64,000 nt of DNA from Salinibacterium hongtaonis (lineage in GTDB: Bacteria; Actinomycetota; Actinomycetes; Actinomycetales; Microbacteriaceae). Below the pieces are notes generated by a model, which saw nothing but the letters and a program-made list of their open reading frames with translations, was not told the origin of the DNA and ran no database searches. The DNA lies in assembly GCF_003065485.1 (NCBI RefSeq), contig NZ_CP026951.1:620001-684000 (forward strand), written 5' to 3'. Shown in pieces: positions 36,135 through 45,750 of the stretch; within the stretch, counting starts at the first letter, position 1; every line of letters begins with the position of its first letter. The position numbers and the translations under genes are program-made.

Positions 36135-37691
36135 ATGACGGTTCAGGCACCCGCCGCACCCCAGCGATATTCATTCGTAGTCGCATCAAATCGACTACCG
36201 GTCGACCGCGTAATCGACCCCGACGGCACCGCGCGATGGGCTAACTCGCCCGGTGGTCTCGTCACAGCTCTTGAGCCCGTTATGCGCGCCAACAACGGCG
36301 CCTGGGTGGGCTGGGCTGGCCAGCCAGATCTGCAGCTCGATCCCTTCGAGAGCGACGGCATCAGCATTGTGCCCGTTCCGCTGACCGCCGACGACATCCG
36401 CATGTATTACGAGGGCTTCTCAAATGACACCCTGTGGCCGCTCTACCACGACGTAATCTCGCACCCGCAGTACCACCGCGAATGGTGGGATAGCTATGTG
36501 CAGGTCAATCGGCGGTTTGCGGATGCCGTAGCCGAGGTCAGCGAGCAGGGCGCGGTGGTGTGGGTGCAGGACTACCAACTGCAACTTGTTCCCCGCATGC
36601 TGCGGGAGGACCGCCCCGACCTCACGATCGGCTTCTTCAACCACATCCCCTTTCCTCCCTACGGCATCTACTCGCAGTTGCCGTGGCGCACCCAGATCAT
36701 CGAGGGGCTGCTCGGTGCCGATGTGATCGGCTTTCAGCGATTGGCCGACGCCAACAACTTCACGCGAGCGGTGCGGCGGCTCAAGGGCTTTCCCACCAAG
36801 GGGGCCACCATCGAGGTGCCTCTGATCGACGAGTCGGTGGGGGTGCGCGCCCACGGGCCGATCCCCGAGGGCAAACCGTTCCGCACCGTCATCGCCCGGC
36901 ACTTTCCCATCTCTATTGACGCGGACAGCTTCGAGGAGATGGCGCGCAGGCCGGAGATTATCGAACGGGCCCGCCAGATCCGCGAGGAGCTTGGCAACCC
37001 GGAGCGCATCATCCTGGGTGTCGACCGGCTTGACTACACCAAGGGCATCGCGCACCGCCTCAAGGCGTTCGGTGAGCTATTGCGCGACGGCTCTATGACG
37101 GCGGGAGAAGTCACGCTCGTGCAGGTGGCGAGCCCCAGCCGTGAACGGGTCGAGGCCTACCGCCAGCTGAGGGATGAGATCGAGCTCATGGTGGGGCGGA
37201 TCAACGGCGACTACGGCACGATCGGCCACGCTCCCGTGAGCTATCACCACACGAGTTATCCGCGCGACGAGATGGTGGCCCTGTACCTCGCAGCCGATGT
37301 GATGCTCGTTACGGCCCTTCGCGATGGCATGAACCTGGTTGCCAAAGAGTATGTGGCCACCCGCACCGACGATGACGGCGTTCTCATCCTGAGTGAGTTT
37401 GCCGGGGCATCCGACGAGCTCAAGCGTGCGCTTCTCGTGAACCCGCACGACATCGACGGGCTCAAGCACGCCATCCTGAGGGCGCTGCACATGCCCAGGG
37501 CTGAGCGCCGCACCCGGATGCGATCGCTGCGCCGTCGAGTCTTCGAGCACGATGTTGCCGCGTGGTCGTCGGCGTTCCTCGCGGTGCTCACGGGAAACGG
37601 GCACGCGGAGAGCCTGCAGGCAGATATTCTCCACGACGAGCTTGACGAAGACGCTCAGCCCGAAACCGGGCCGATGACGATCGACGTGTGA
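36135..37691 (+). CDS. otsA: Trehalose-6-phosphate synthase OtsA
   Basis: This 518-residue GT20 glycosyltransferase joins UDP- or GDP-glucose to glucose-6-phosphate. Motifs in order are [55 protein letters not shown] and [14 protein letters not shown], followed by [12 protein letters not shown], which binds the donor diphosphate. Two ATGs are close: 36126 sits only one base after GGAG, whereas 36135 has a 10-base spacing, so 36135 was chosen. otsB follows 9 bases later. Trehalose protects against osmotic and drying stress. Confidence 0.95.
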   Translation: MTVQAPAAPQRYSFVVASNRLPVDRVIDPDGTARWANSPGGLVTALEPVMRANNGAWVGWAGQPDLQLDPFESDGISIVPVPLTADDIRMYYEGFSNDTLWPLYHDVISHPQYHREWWDSYVQVNRRFADAVAEVSEQGAVVWVQDYQLQLVPRMLREDRPDLTIGFFNHIPFPPYGIYSQLPWRTQIIEGLLGADVIGFQRLADANNFTRAVRRLKGFPTKGATIEVPLIDESVGVRAHGPIPEGKPFRTVIARHFPISIDADSFEEMARRPEIIERARQIREELGNPERIILGVDRLDYTKGIAHRLKAFGELLRDGSMTAGEVTLVQVASPSRERVEAYRQLRDEIELMVGRINGDYGTIGHAPVSYHHTSYPRDEMVALYLAADVMLVTALRDGMNLVAKEYVATRTDDDGVLILSEFAGASDELKRALLVNPHDIDGLKHAILRALHMPRAERRTRMRSLRRRVFEHDVAAWSSAFLAVLTGNGHAESLQADILHDELDEDAQPETGPMTIDV

Positions 37692-37700
37692 GGTCACGCC

Positions 37701-38480
37701 GTGGCTGATGTTCAGGCGAACTCCGGGTCGCTCGAGGGTGCCATTGCGGCCCTTGCGACGACCCCACGATTGCTGGTGGCCCTCGACTTCGACGGCACCC
37801 TCGCACCGCTCGTCGATCGACCAGAGGAGGCGCGGGCGTTGCCAGCGGCGAGGGAGGCGATGCTCGCCCTCACCCGCGCGCCAGACACACGAGTCGCCCT
37901 CATCTCCGGTCGGGCGATGCAGAGTTTGATGCACGTGGCCGAGCCGCCAGAGGCTGTCTGGCTTAGCGGTTCACACGGGGTTGAGGTGCGGCTCGACGCC
38001 GCACCCGGCGTATCCCTCAGCGAGGCGGAGCAGGGGGATCTCTCCCGCCTCCGCGAGATTCTGGAGGCCGCCGCCGCACCGTTCGATGACATCTGGATCG
38101 AGGTCAAGCCGGCAGGGTTCGCGCTGCACAGCCGGTCGGCAACCCCGCAGGATGCCGAGGAAGCCGAGCGTCAGGCGCACGAGCGGGTGTCGACGGAGTT
38201 GCCAGCGATTACCGAGCGGCGGGGGAGCAATGTGCTTGAGTTCTCGGTGCGATCGACGACCAAGGGTGATGCGGTGCGGATGCTGCGCGAAGCAGCAGGG
38301 GCAACCGCGGTGCTCTTCGCGGGCGACGACGTGACCGACGAGGATGGCTTCGCTGTGCTGGGGGATGCCGACGTTGGTATCAAGTGTGGTCCGGGCGCGA
38401 CGGCGGCCAAGTTTCGCGTCGAGGACCCGGCAGCCGTTGCCCGGGTATTGTCGCGCCTTGCAGAGCTGAGGGCCCATTAA
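37701..38480 (+). CDS. otsB: Trehalose-6-phosphate phosphatase OtsB
   Basis: This 259-residue HAD-family phosphatase removes the phosphate left by OtsA. The nucleophile motif is LVALDFDGTLAPLVDRPEEA, and the last HAD motif is FAGDDVTDEDGFAVL. The cap domain contains GSHGVEVR and VKPAGFALHSR. GTG 37701 lies nine bases after the otsA stop, so the genes form an operon. Length and motifs are normal for the family. Confidence 0.94.
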   Translation: MADVQANSGSLEGAIAALATTPRLLVALDFDGTLAPLVDRPEEARALPAAREAMLALTRAPDTRVALISGRAMQSLMHVAEPPEAVWLSGSHGVEVRLDAAPGVSLSEAEQGDLSRLREILEAAAAPFDDIWIEVKPAGFALHSRSATPQDAEEAERQAHERVSTELPAITERRGSNVLEFSVRSTTKGDAVRMLREAAGATAVLFAGDDVTDEDGFAVLGDADVGIKCGPGATAAKFRVEDPAAVARVLSRLAELRAH

Positions 38481-38591
38481 CATTCTGAAATGGGAATGCC
38501 GGGCGTTGAGCCCCCGTTAGAATGGTTGTCAATCGCTGCTCGCAACGTTTTCTGCGTACGCGCGCCGCCCGCCCTATGAGACGGAGGTCAC

Positions 38592-41504
38592 GTGCTGATT
38601 TCACTGGCCTTCTTCGCGCTCGCTGCGATTCTTGCTCCGGCGCTCACGCGGGTGCTCGGCCCCCGCATTTTTTATGTCGCGGCACTCGTTCCGCTCGGCG
38701 CGCTCATCCCTTCGATCGCTGCAGCACCGACCGTGCTTGCCGGTGGAATTGTGCGCGAATCGATCGAGTGGGTTCCGCAGATCCACCTCGCACTCTCGCT
38801 GCGGCTCGACACGCTCTCGTGGATCATGACGCTCATCGTGCTCGGCGTCGGCTCGCTCGTGCTCTTCTACTGCGAGCGATACTTCTCTAACGACGAGCCG
38901 GGCCTCGGCCGATTCGCCGGATTCTTCATCGCGTTCAGCGGGGCGATGTATGGACTTGTCGTCGCGGACGACATCTTCCTCATGTTCATGTTCTGGGAGG
39001 CCACCACGGTGTTCTCCTACTTGCTCATCGGCCACTACACCGATCGCAAGGCAAGTCGCGGTGCCGCGCTCCAGGCCCTGCTCGTGACCACAGCGGGCGG
39101 GCTCACCATGTTCGTCGGGCTCGTCGTCATGGCGGCCGCAGCGGGCACAACGAGTTTCACCGGCATCATGGCGGACCCTCCCAATGGCACCACCGTCACG
39201 GTCTCGGTGTTCCTCATCCTGGTCGGAGCCCTGTCGAAGTCGGCCCTCGTGCCCTTCCACTTCTGGCTCCCCGCGGCGATGGCCGCGCCCACCCCCGTCA
39301 GCGCTTACCTTCACGCCGCCGCCATGGTGAAGGCCGGCATCTTTCTCATCGCCGCAATGGCTCCGGCATTCGCCGAGATTGCCGGGTGGCGCGAGGTGCT
39401 CGTCGGCTTCGGCGTTCTCACCATGCTCGTCGGCGGCTGGCGTGCGCTGCGGCAGACAGACATCAAGCTCCTGCTGGCCTACGGCACGGTCAGCCAGCTC
39501 GGCTTTCTCACGGTGATCGCCGGGTACGGCACGCAAACGGCGGCCCTGGCGGCCCTCGCCCTCCTCGTCGCCCACGCCCTGTTCAAGTCGGCTCTGTTTC
39601 TCGTCGTCGGGCTCATCGACCACTCCACGGGGACCCGAGACCTTCGCAAGCTCAGCGGTCTTGGCCGCAGTCGTCCTGCCCTTGCGGCCATAGCGACGCT
39701 CGCCGTCGCCTCGATGGTGGGGCTTCCGCCCCTCTTCGGGTTCGTCGCCAAAGAGGCAGTCTTCACGGCGTTCCTCGACGGCACAACGCTCGGACTCATC
39801 GCCCTCGTGGGGGTTGCGGTCGGTTCCATGTTCACGGTTGCCTATGGCGCTCGTTTTCTCTGGGGAGCGTTCGCTCGCAAGCCCGACGTTGCCGACATCG
39901 ACGTGAAGCACGATAGGGCGGATGCCCTCGCGAGCCCGTTCATCCTGTCTCTTGCTGGCCTCGGGCTCGGCCTTGCGTCGGGGTGGCTCGACCCGTTCTT
40001 CCGCGGTTACGCCGAGCTGTTCCCGCCGGACGGCGAGAACTATCACCTGGCGCTGTGGCATGGGATTGAGCCGGCTCTGGCGATTTCTGCGATCACACTT
40101 GTCGTGGGGCTGCTGCTCTTTTGGAAGCGTGCCAGGGTGTCGGTTGCGCAGGCCAGGGTTCCCGCGATCATTAATTCGGCCGACGGGTACTGGAGGGTGC
40201 TGCGGTTTGTGGATCGCACGGCCGCGCGGATCACCTCCACCACACAGCGTGGTTCGCTGCCGTTCTACCTGAGCACCATCCTGCTGATGCTCGTGCTTGC
40301 AGTGGGCACGACCCTCGTGCTCAACCGCACCTGGCCTTCTGCGATTCTGCTGTGGGACTACCCGGCTCAGATCGCCATTGCGGTGATTATGATCGTGGCG
40401 GCTATCGCATCGGTCAGAGCCGATAAGCGGTTCACCGCCGTCGTTCTCGTCGGCGTAACCGGCTATGGCATGGCCATGATCTTCGCCCTGCAGGGTGCCC
40501 CCGACCTCGCTTTCACCCAGATGCTGGTCGAGACCGTCACTCTCATCGCCTTTGTGCTGGTGCTGCGCAGGCTCCCCAGGCGCATCGGCGTTGCCCACGG
40601 GCGACCCCGATACCGCGCGCTTCGAGCTGCCCTCGCTATTGCGGTCGGTCTCACGATGGCCGTCGTTGTCGTTGTCGTGCTGAGTGCACGGGTCGACGAG
40701 CCGATCTTCGCCGAGTTCGCGAGGCTCGCCCTTGAGAAGGGCCACGGCGCCAATGTCGTCAACGTCGCCCTCGTCGACGAGCGAGCATGGGACACGATGG
40801 GCGAGCTCTCTGTGGTCATCGTGGCGGCGACCGGTGTTGCGAGCCTGATCTTTCTCGATCGCCGCACCGACGATTTGGCCCGGCCCAAGCTGCCCCGTGG
40901 CCGTCGCAGGCTGTTCCGGCAGAAGCCGATCACCGAGCCGGCGCGCCGACCCGTCGCGGCAGAGGACGACACCGAGACGATGCATGCGTGGCTTCTCGCG
41001 GGCCGAACCCTCGCCCCCGAGAACCGCTCGATTCTGCTTGAGATGACGGTGCGCCTGGCCTTCCACTCGATCATGGTCGTCTCGTTCTTCGTGCTCTTCA
41101 GCGGGCACAACGCTCCCGGCGGTGGCTTCGCGGCCGGCCTGATCGCCGGTATGGCACTCGTCGCCCGTTACCTCGCGGGAGGGCGGTACGAACTCGGTGC
41201 CGCTGTCACTATCGACGCAGGCAAGCTGCTGGGCTCGGGAATGCTGCTCGCTGCGGGCACGGCGGTGGCACCGCTGTTCTTCGGAGCCGACGCCCTGACC
41301 TCGGCATTCTTCGAGGCGGAGGTCCCCATATTCGGTCACATCGAGTTCGTGACCTCAACGATCTTCGACGTCGGCGTCTACCTCGTTGTCATCGGCCTCG
41401 TGCTCGACGTTCTGCGAAGCCTCGGCGGCGAAGTCGATCGCCAGCAAGAAGAAGAAGACCCCAACACTCCCAATGAGCACCTCGACGAAAGGGTGGGCGC
41501 ATGA
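38592..41504 (+). CDS. mrpA: Mrp Na+/H+ antiporter subunit A (A-B fusion)
   Basis: This 970-residue membrane protein is the largest Mrp subunit and is related to complex I NuoL. It has about 20 helices. The NuoL-like core includes FMFWEATTVFSYLLIGHY with a conserved Glu, PFHFWLPAAMAAPTPVSAYLHAA and VGLPPLFGFVAKE. The C-terminal part (about 810-950) is an MnhB/MrpB domain with VSFFVLFSGHNAPGGGFAAGL, so MrpB is fused on. GTG 38592 follows GGAGGTCAC. It heads six genes that each overlap the next by 4 bases. The complex exchanges cytoplasmic Na+ for protons. Confidence 0.94.
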   Translation: MLISLAFFALAAILAPALTRVLGPRIFYVAALVPLGALIPSIAAAPTVLAGGIVRESIEWVPQIHLALSLRLDTLSWIMTLIVLGVGSLVLFYCERYFSNDEPGLGRFAGFFIAFSGAMYGLVVADDIFLMFMFWEATTVFSYLLIGHYTDRKASRGAALQALLVTTAGGLTMFVGLVVMAAAAGTTSFTGIMADPPNGTTVTVSVFLILVGALSKSALVPFHFWLPAAMAAPTPVSAYLHAAAMVKAGIFLIAAMAPAFAEIAGWREVLVGFGVLTMLVGGWRALRQTDIKLLLAYGTVSQLGFLTVIAGYGTQTAALAALALLVAHALFKSALFLVVGLIDHSTGTRDLRKLSGLGRSRPALAAIATLAVASMVGLPPLFGFVAKEAVFTAFLDGTTLGLIALVGVAVGSMFTVAYGARFLWGAFARKPDVADIDVKHDRADALASPFILSLAGLGLGLASGWLDPFFRGYAELFPPDGENYHLALWHGIEPALAISAITLVVGLLLFWKRARVSVAQARVPAIINSADGYWRVLRFVDRTAARITSTTQRGSLPFYLSTILLMLVLAVGTTLVLNRTWPSAILLWDYPAQIAIAVIMIVAAIASVRADKRFTAVVLVGVTGYGMAMIFALQGAPDLAFTQMLVETVTLIAFVLVLRRLPRRIGVAHGRPRYRALRAALAIAVGLTMAVVVVVVLSARVDEPIFAEFARLALEKGHGANVVNVALVDERAWDTMGELSVVIVAATGVASLIFLDRRTDDLARPKLPRGRRRLFRQKPITEPARRPVAAEDDTETMHAWLLAGRTLAPENRSILLEMTVRLAFHSIMVVSFFVLFSGHNAPGGGFAAGLIAGMALVARYLAGGRYELGAAVTIDAGKLLGSGMLLAAGTAVAPLFFGADALTSAFFEAEVPIFGHIEFVTSTIFDVGVYLVVIGLVLDVLRSLGGEVDRQQEEEDPNTPNEHLDERVGA

Positions 41505-41971
41505 CCGTATCCCTCACCCTCGTCGCCGTGATGGCCGTGCTCTATGCCTGCGGCGTCTACATGATGCTCGAGCGCAGCCTCACCCGGGTGCTTCTCGGGT
41601 TTCTGCTCGTGGCCAACGCCACAAGCCTGCTGCTTCTGCTCATGGCGGGCCCGCCCGGTCTCGCGCCCATCCTCAACTCCGGTACCGATGTTTCTGAGAT
41701 CGCCGACCCGCTGCCCCAAGCCTTCGTGCTCACCTCGATCGTCATCACGTTCGGCGTCTCGGCATTCTTACTAGCCCTCATCTATCGCTCATGGCGCCTG
41801 TCGCAGGCGGATGAGGTTGTGGACGACCCAGAAGACCTCGCGATCGCGCAGCGCGATGCCGAGGTCGAGGCCGACCTGCTCTACCCCGACCCGCGAGATC
41901 CTGAGGTCGACCACCTTGATGAACTAACCGCAGCGCACGACCTGGCCGAAACAGGGGAGGAGGAGAATTGA
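41501..41971 (+). CDS. mrpC: Mrp antiporter subunit C
   Basis: This 156-residue NuoK-like subunit has three helices; GVYMMLERSLTRVLLGFLLVANATSLLLL and ADPLPQAFVLTSIVITFG are family marks. A long acidic C-terminal tail (about 105-156) extends beyond the usual MrpC, ending AETGEEEN. ATG 41501 overlaps the mrpA stop. It works only as part of the Mrp complex. Confidence 0.93.
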   Translation: MTVSLTLVAVMAVLYACGVYMMLERSLTRVLLGFLLVANATSLLLLLMAGPPGLAPILNSGTDVSEIADPLPQAFVLTSIVITFGVSAFLLALIYRSWRLSQADEVVDDPEDLAIAQRDAEVEADLLYPDPRDPEVDHLDELTAAHDLAETGEEEN

Positions 41972-43569
41972 TTCAGCTCATTCCCCTCGTCGTAATCCTT
42001 CCGCTGCTCGGCGCGGCCGGCGCCCTCATCGCGGGCAAACGCAAACGCCTCCAGGTCGGTGTAACGGTTACGGCCCTTGTGGCCGTGCTTGCGGTCAGCA
42101 TCATTCTGCTCATCCAGGTGGATGCCCAGGGTGCACTGGTCATGAACGTGGGCGGATGGGGCGCGCCGTTCGGCATCGCCCTGGTCGTCGATCGGCTCTC
42201 TGCCCTCATGCTCGTGGTGTCGGCTGCCGTGCTGCTCGCGGTTCTCGTGTTCTCGGTGGGCCAGGGTATGGCCGACGGCGATGATGAGACCCCCGTCTCG
42301 ATCTACCACCCGACCTACATGGTTCTGGCCGCCGGTGTCTTCAACGCCTTCATCGCGGGCGACCTTTTCAATCTCTACGTCGGGTTCGAGATTCTCCTCG
42401 TGGCGAGCTATGTGCTGCTCACGCTCGGCGGCACAGGCCCGCGCATCCGTGCCGGTGTCACGTACATCGTGGTCAGCCTTGTCTCCTCAGTGCTCTTTCT
42501 CGCCTCGATCGGCCTGATCTATGGCGCGCTCGGCACCGTGAACATCGCGCACATCGCCATGCGCATCGGCGAAATTTCACCCGACGTGCAGCTGATTCTC
42601 CACGTGATGTTGCTCATGGCCTTCGGCATCAAAGCCGCCGTTTTCCCACTCTCGTTCTGGCTCCCCGACTCGTATCCCACCGCGCCAGCCCCGGTCACTG
42701 CGGTGTTCGCCGGGTTGCTCACCAAGGTGGGCGTCTATGCGATCATCCGCACCGAGACCGTGCTGTTCGCAGGCAATCAGCTGCGGGATGTTCTGCTCGT
42801 CGTTGCCCTTCTCACCATGATTGTCGGAATCCTCGGTGCCGTGGCTCAGGCGGACATCAAACGACTGCTGTCGTTCACGCTCGTCAGCCACATCGGATAC
42901 ATGGTGTTTGGCATTGCCCTGGGAACAGCGGCAGGGCTCGGGGCCACCATTTTCTACATCGTCCACCACATCACGGTGCAGACGACGCTGTTTCTCGGCA
43001 CAGGGCTCATCGAGCGTCAGGGCGGGTCCACCTCGATCAACCGGCTCGGCGGACTGCTCAAGGCGGCCCCCGTTATCGCCGTGTTGTTCTTTATTCCCGC
43101 GCTCAATCTGGGCGGCATCCCGCCGTTCTCCGGCTTCATTGGCAAGCTGGCCCTCTTCGAGGCCGGGGCAGCAGAGCCAGACTGGTTGGTCTATGTGCTC
43201 ATAGGAGCCGGCGCGCTCACCTCGCTGCTCACCCTGTATGCCCTTGCCCGCGTGTGGAACATGGCGTTCTGGCGCAGCCAGTCCGAGGTCGAGCACTATG
43301 AGTCGTCGCTGCTCGACCAGCTGAGCGAGGCCCCCGGCATCCAGACCCAGAAGCGCACCAAGAGCTCGCCCCGACTAATGACGGGTGCCACCGCCAGCAT
43401 GGTGGCCCTCACTGTTGCGCTCACGATATTCGTGGGGCCGCTCTTTGCGATTGCTACCCGAGCGGGCGAAAACCTGGAGACCCCCGCAACCTACATCGAG
43501 GTTGTCTTTCCCGACGGAGACCCGACGGTTTCGTCGCCGGGGTCCCCGGGCTCAGAGGGAGGTGAATGA
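41968..43569 (+). CDS. mrpD: Mrp antiporter subunit D
   Basis: This 533-residue NuoN/NuoL-like subunit has about 14 helices. Marks include FIAGDLFNLYVGFEILLVASYVL with the key Glu, FPLSFWLPDSYPTAPAPVTAVFAGLLTKVG with the key Lys, and IPPFSGFIGKL. TTG 41968 overlaps the mrpC stop and has a strong GGAGGAGGAG ribosome site. The soluble C-terminal tail of about 30 residues ends SPGSEGGE. It contributes a proton path of the antiporter. Confidence 0.93.
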   Translation: MIQLIPLVVILPLLGAAGALIAGKRKRLQVGVTVTALVAVLAVSIILLIQVDAQGALVMNVGGWGAPFGIALVVDRLSALMLVVSAAVLLAVLVFSVGQGMADGDDETPVSIYHPTYMVLAAGVFNAFIAGDLFNLYVGFEILLVASYVLLTLGGTGPRIRAGVTYIVVSLVSSVLFLASIGLIYGALGTVNIAHIAMRIGEISPDVQLILHVMLLMAFGIKAAVFPLSFWLPDSYPTAPAPVTAVFAGLLTKVGVYAIIRTETVLFAGNQLRDVLLVVALLTMIVGILGAVAQADIKRLLSFTLVSHIGYMVFGIALGTAAGLGATIFYIVHHITVQTTLFLGTGLIERQGGSTSINRLGGLLKAAPVIAVLFFIPALNLGGIPPFSGFIGKLALFEAGAAEPDWLVYVLIGAGALTSLLTLYALARVWNMAFWRSQSEVEHYESSLLDQLSEAPGIQTQKRTKSSPRLMTGATASMVALTVALTIFVGPLFAIATRAGENLETPATYIEVVFPDGDPTVSSPGSPGSEGGE

Positions 43570-44129
43570 TGCCGCACACCGCCACCAACCTGGGCCGTCG
43601 TTTCGTCAGCCAGTTGCCCCTTCTGGTGTGGCTCGTTGTGCTCTGGATGCTTCTCTGGGGTTCGCTCTCCTGGCTCAACCTCGTGACCGGCATCATCGTT
43701 GCGGGGCTCGTCACTCGGGTGTTCTTTTTGCCGCCCGTCGAGCTCTCCGGCCGATTCAACGTTTTCTGGGCGATCGTCTTTGTCTTCACCTTTCTCTGGG
43801 ACGTGGTGCGAGGCTCCATCACGGTCGCGCTCATTGCGCTCAGCCCGCGGCTCAAGCCCATGAGCTCGGTCGTCGCGGTGCCCCTGCACAGCAAGTCAGA
43901 CCTCGTCATGCTCCTGGTGTCACTCAACATTTCCCTCGTCCCCGGATCGCTCGTGGTTGAGGCCGACAGGCTGCGCTCAATCCTTTATGTGCACGCCATC
44001 GACACCAACAATGCGGAGGACGTCGAGTCGGCGAAGCACACGGTGCTCACGGCCGAGCGGCGTATCGTGCGGGTCATCGGATCCCGCGAGGATGTTGCGC
44101 TGTGCGAGCGAGCGTGGAGGCAGTCATGA
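43566..44129 (+). CDS. mrpE: Mrp antiporter subunit E
   Basis: This 187-residue subunit has an N-terminal pair of helices (LPLLVWLVVLWMLLWG, LVTGIIVAGLVTRVFF) and a cytoplasmic C-terminal domain. FLWDVVRGSITVALIALSP, MLLVSLNISLVPGSLVVEAD and LYVHAIDT match the MrpE family. ATG 43566 overlaps the mrpD stop by 4 bases and has GAGGTGA upstream; a second ATG follows at once. Confidence 0.92.
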   Translation: MMPHTATNLGRRFVSQLPLLVWLVVLWMLLWGSLSWLNLVTGIIVAGLVTRVFFLPPVELSGRFNVFWAIVFVFTFLWDVVRGSITVALIALSPRLKPMSSVVAVPLHSKSDLVMLLVSLNISLVPGSLVVEADRLRSILYVHAIDTNNAEDVESAKHTVLTAERRIVRVIGSREDVALCERAWRQS

Positions 44130-44437
44130 TCCCCATCGTCTATGGAATTGTCGGACTGCTGTTTGTGTTCGCGGCTGCGGCATCCGTCTATCGCATCGTT
44201 CGCGGACCGGCCATTCTCGACCGCATGATCGCCTCTGACATGCTCGTCACCACGATCATGTGTGTGCTCGGCGTCGACATGGTCGTCAACGATCACGTGC
44301 GGTTTATCCCCATCATGCTCGTGCTCGCCCTTATCGCGGTCTTCGCGAGCATGACGGTGGCCCGATACGTGTCTAAGCAGTCGGCAGAGGATCGGCCGTC
44401 GCATCAGAGCCCGGTTGCTAGAGGGAGAAACTCATGA
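44126..44437 (+). CDS. mrpF: Mrp antiporter subunit F
   Basis: This 103-residue subunit has three helices. YRIVRGPAILDRMIASDMLVTTIMCVLGV is the MrpF core with the conserved Asp. ATG 44126 overlaps the mrpE stop (ATGA); an earlier in-frame start at 44102 lies within mrpE and was rejected. MrpF and MrpG are small subunits needed for complex assembly. Confidence 0.92.
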   Translation: MIPIVYGIVGLLFVFAAAASVYRIVRGPAILDRMIASDMLVTTIMCVLGVDMVVNDHVRFIPIMLVLALIAVFASMTVARYVSKQSAEDRPSHQSPVARGRNS

Positions 44438-44841
44438 CTCTCGACAGTGTGCTCGATGTTCTTGCCGCCATCTGCCTCGTGGCAGCAGGGCTTCTTTCGG
44501 TCGCGGCGGGCGTTGGCCTGATTCGGTTCCCCGACGTGCTCTCCCGCATGCACGCCGCTACGAAACCCCAGGTGCTGGGGCTCATGCTCATCGTCGCGGC
44601 GATCGCCCTCTCGGAGCGCAGCATCACGACTCTGCTCATGCTGATCCCGGTGGTGCTGTTCCAGATGCTGACAGCGCCCATTTCGGCCCACATGATCGGT
44701 CGTGCAGGCTATCGAGCTGGCAACATCGACGAGGATTACCTGCTCGTAGACGAACTCGATGACGCCATCGAGCGTGCCCAGGAGGGTGCCGAGGCGCGTG
44801 AGGTCGTGGAGCAGGTCGCTCCGCAGGGCCCGCGAGACTAG
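44434..44841 (+). CDS. mrpG: Mrp antiporter subunit G
   Basis: This 135-residue subunit has three helices; GVGLIRFPDVLSRMHAATKPQVLGLML is the MrpG mark. The C-terminal 40 residues are soluble and acidic. ATG 44434 overlaps the mrpF stop. It is the last gene of the Mrp operon and is followed by a short tandem repeat and a convergent gene. Confidence 0.92.
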   Translation: MTLDSVLDVLAAICLVAAGLLSVAAGVGLIRFPDVLSRMHAATKPQVLGLMLIVAAIALSERSITTLLMLIPVVLFQMLTAPISAHMIGRAGYRAGNIDEDYLLVDELDDAIERAQEGAEAREVVEQVAPQGPRD

Positions 44842-44844
44842 CCC

Positions 44845-44901
44845 GCTGGCTGGTGCCCCGCTGGCTGCCCCGCTGGCTGGTGCCCCGCTGGCTGGTGCCC
44901 C
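44845..44901. repeat. Four tandem 15-base units after mrpG
   Basis: The unit GCTGGCTGGTGCCCC occurs at 44845-44859, 44872-44886 and 44887-44901; a 12-base version lacking GTG occurs at 44860-44871. It begins three bases after the mrpG stop, between convergent genes. The 84 bases after it hold nothing recognised. Confidence 0.92.
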
Positions 44902-44984
44902 GCATCCGCTGAGGGGCGTCATATGCGGCTTGCAGCTCCCCGCGAAGACACATTTCGGACCCCTCGGCAGGGGTGGGCGAAGCG

Positions 44985-45395
44985 CTAGACGTCGACGCGG
45001 TCGAAGAAGCGGCCGGTCACGGCGGTCGGGATGATGCGCACGTAGTGCTTCTTCTCGGTTGGCGCCCAAGGGTTCAACGGTGCCGCGTCGGCGTCCCGCA
45101 CGTCGGCGGGGTCGGTGAGAACGCGGGCGGTTCCCTTGACGACAACGCTCCACGCCTCGACTCCCGTTGACCCGTCGATCTCAAAGGCGACATGGGAGTT
45201 GGCCGTGAGCGATGCGAGCTTGGTTCCGGGGGCGGTGCGGAACAGCAGTGTCGACCCGTCAGCGAAGTAGTTGATGGGAAAGATGTCGACGTCGCCGTCG
45301 GCGCTCACCGCGAGGCGGCCCAGCGAGTTCGCCTGAAGCATCGACCAGCACATCGCGTCGTCCAGGTGGTGGATCGGATGCTCGTTCTGCGTCAT
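44985..45395 (-). CDS. Pyridoxamine 5'-phosphate oxidase-like flavin protein
   Basis: This 136-residue split-barrel protein resembles the PPOX/FMN- or F420-binding family. LLQANSLGRLAVSADGDVDIFPINYFADG and LLFRTAPGTKLASLTAN are typical; VKGTARVLTD and YVRIIPTAVTGRFF follow. Members bind a flavin or deazaflavin and reduce varied small molecules. The substrate is not deducible. ATG 45395 fits the family start. It is convergent with mrpG and separate from the next genes on the same strand. Confidence 0.88.
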   Translation of the reverse strand: MTQNEHPIHHLDDAMCWSMLQANSLGRLAVSADGDVDIFPINYFADGSTLLFRTAPGTKLASLTANSHVAFEIDGSTGVEAWSVVVKGTARVLTDPADVRDADAAPLNPWAPTEKKHYVRIIPTAVTGRFFDRVDV

Positions 45396-45453
45396 TGCGG
45401 TGCTTTCGGTGCGAAGGGGGTGCTGTCGGCGTTATGCCGTTGGGGGCGCCGCG

Positions 45454-45750
45454 TCAGCCTCTGGCGAGCTTCTCGAAGAGCTCTTCGTCGGCCGCGAGGC
45501 GGCGAGGCGACAGCCATAGCCCGACTGCAAGCGCGACGAGGGGACCGGCCGCGATCGACGCGACCCAGATCCATCCGCCATCGAAGGGCATTCCGAGCCA
45601 CGTGAGCGCTGACCACACGACGGCACTAACCGCAGTGCCGATCGCGGGGAGGAGCGCCATGCCGCGCGTCGAGAGACGACCGACGGCAAAGTGCACGCCG
45701 AACGAGAGAAAGAGCCCACCGAGAACGGCGAACAGCATCTCCATGTTCAC
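45454..45750 (-). CDS. Small membrane protein coupled to DUF3107
   Basis: This 98-residue protein has three hydrophobic segments (LFAVLGGLFLSFGVHFAVG, LLPAIGTAVSAVVWSALTWLG, WVASIAAGPLVALAVGLWL) and the tail EELFEKLARG. GTG 45750 overlaps the upstream DUF3107 stop (GTGA), so the two are translated together; ATGs two and four codons later are possible. No named family was recognised. The conserved linkage suggests a joint, unknown function. Confidence 0.75.
   Translation of the reverse strand: MNMEMLFAVLGGLFLSFGVHFAVGRLSTRGMALLPAIGTAVSAVVWSALTWLGMPFDGGWIWVASIAAGPLVALAVGLWLSPRRLAADEELFEKLARG

Noticed and set aside
38601-41339. A very long open frame antisense to mrpA
   Set aside because: It is a shadow of the strong codon bias of mrpA in high-GC DNA. 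The translation is rich in Arg, Glu, His and Gly without any domain, and mrpA is unambiguous.
44845-44901. CRISPR-like array
   Set aside because: The units abut with no spacers and are only 12-15 bases long; no cas gene is present.
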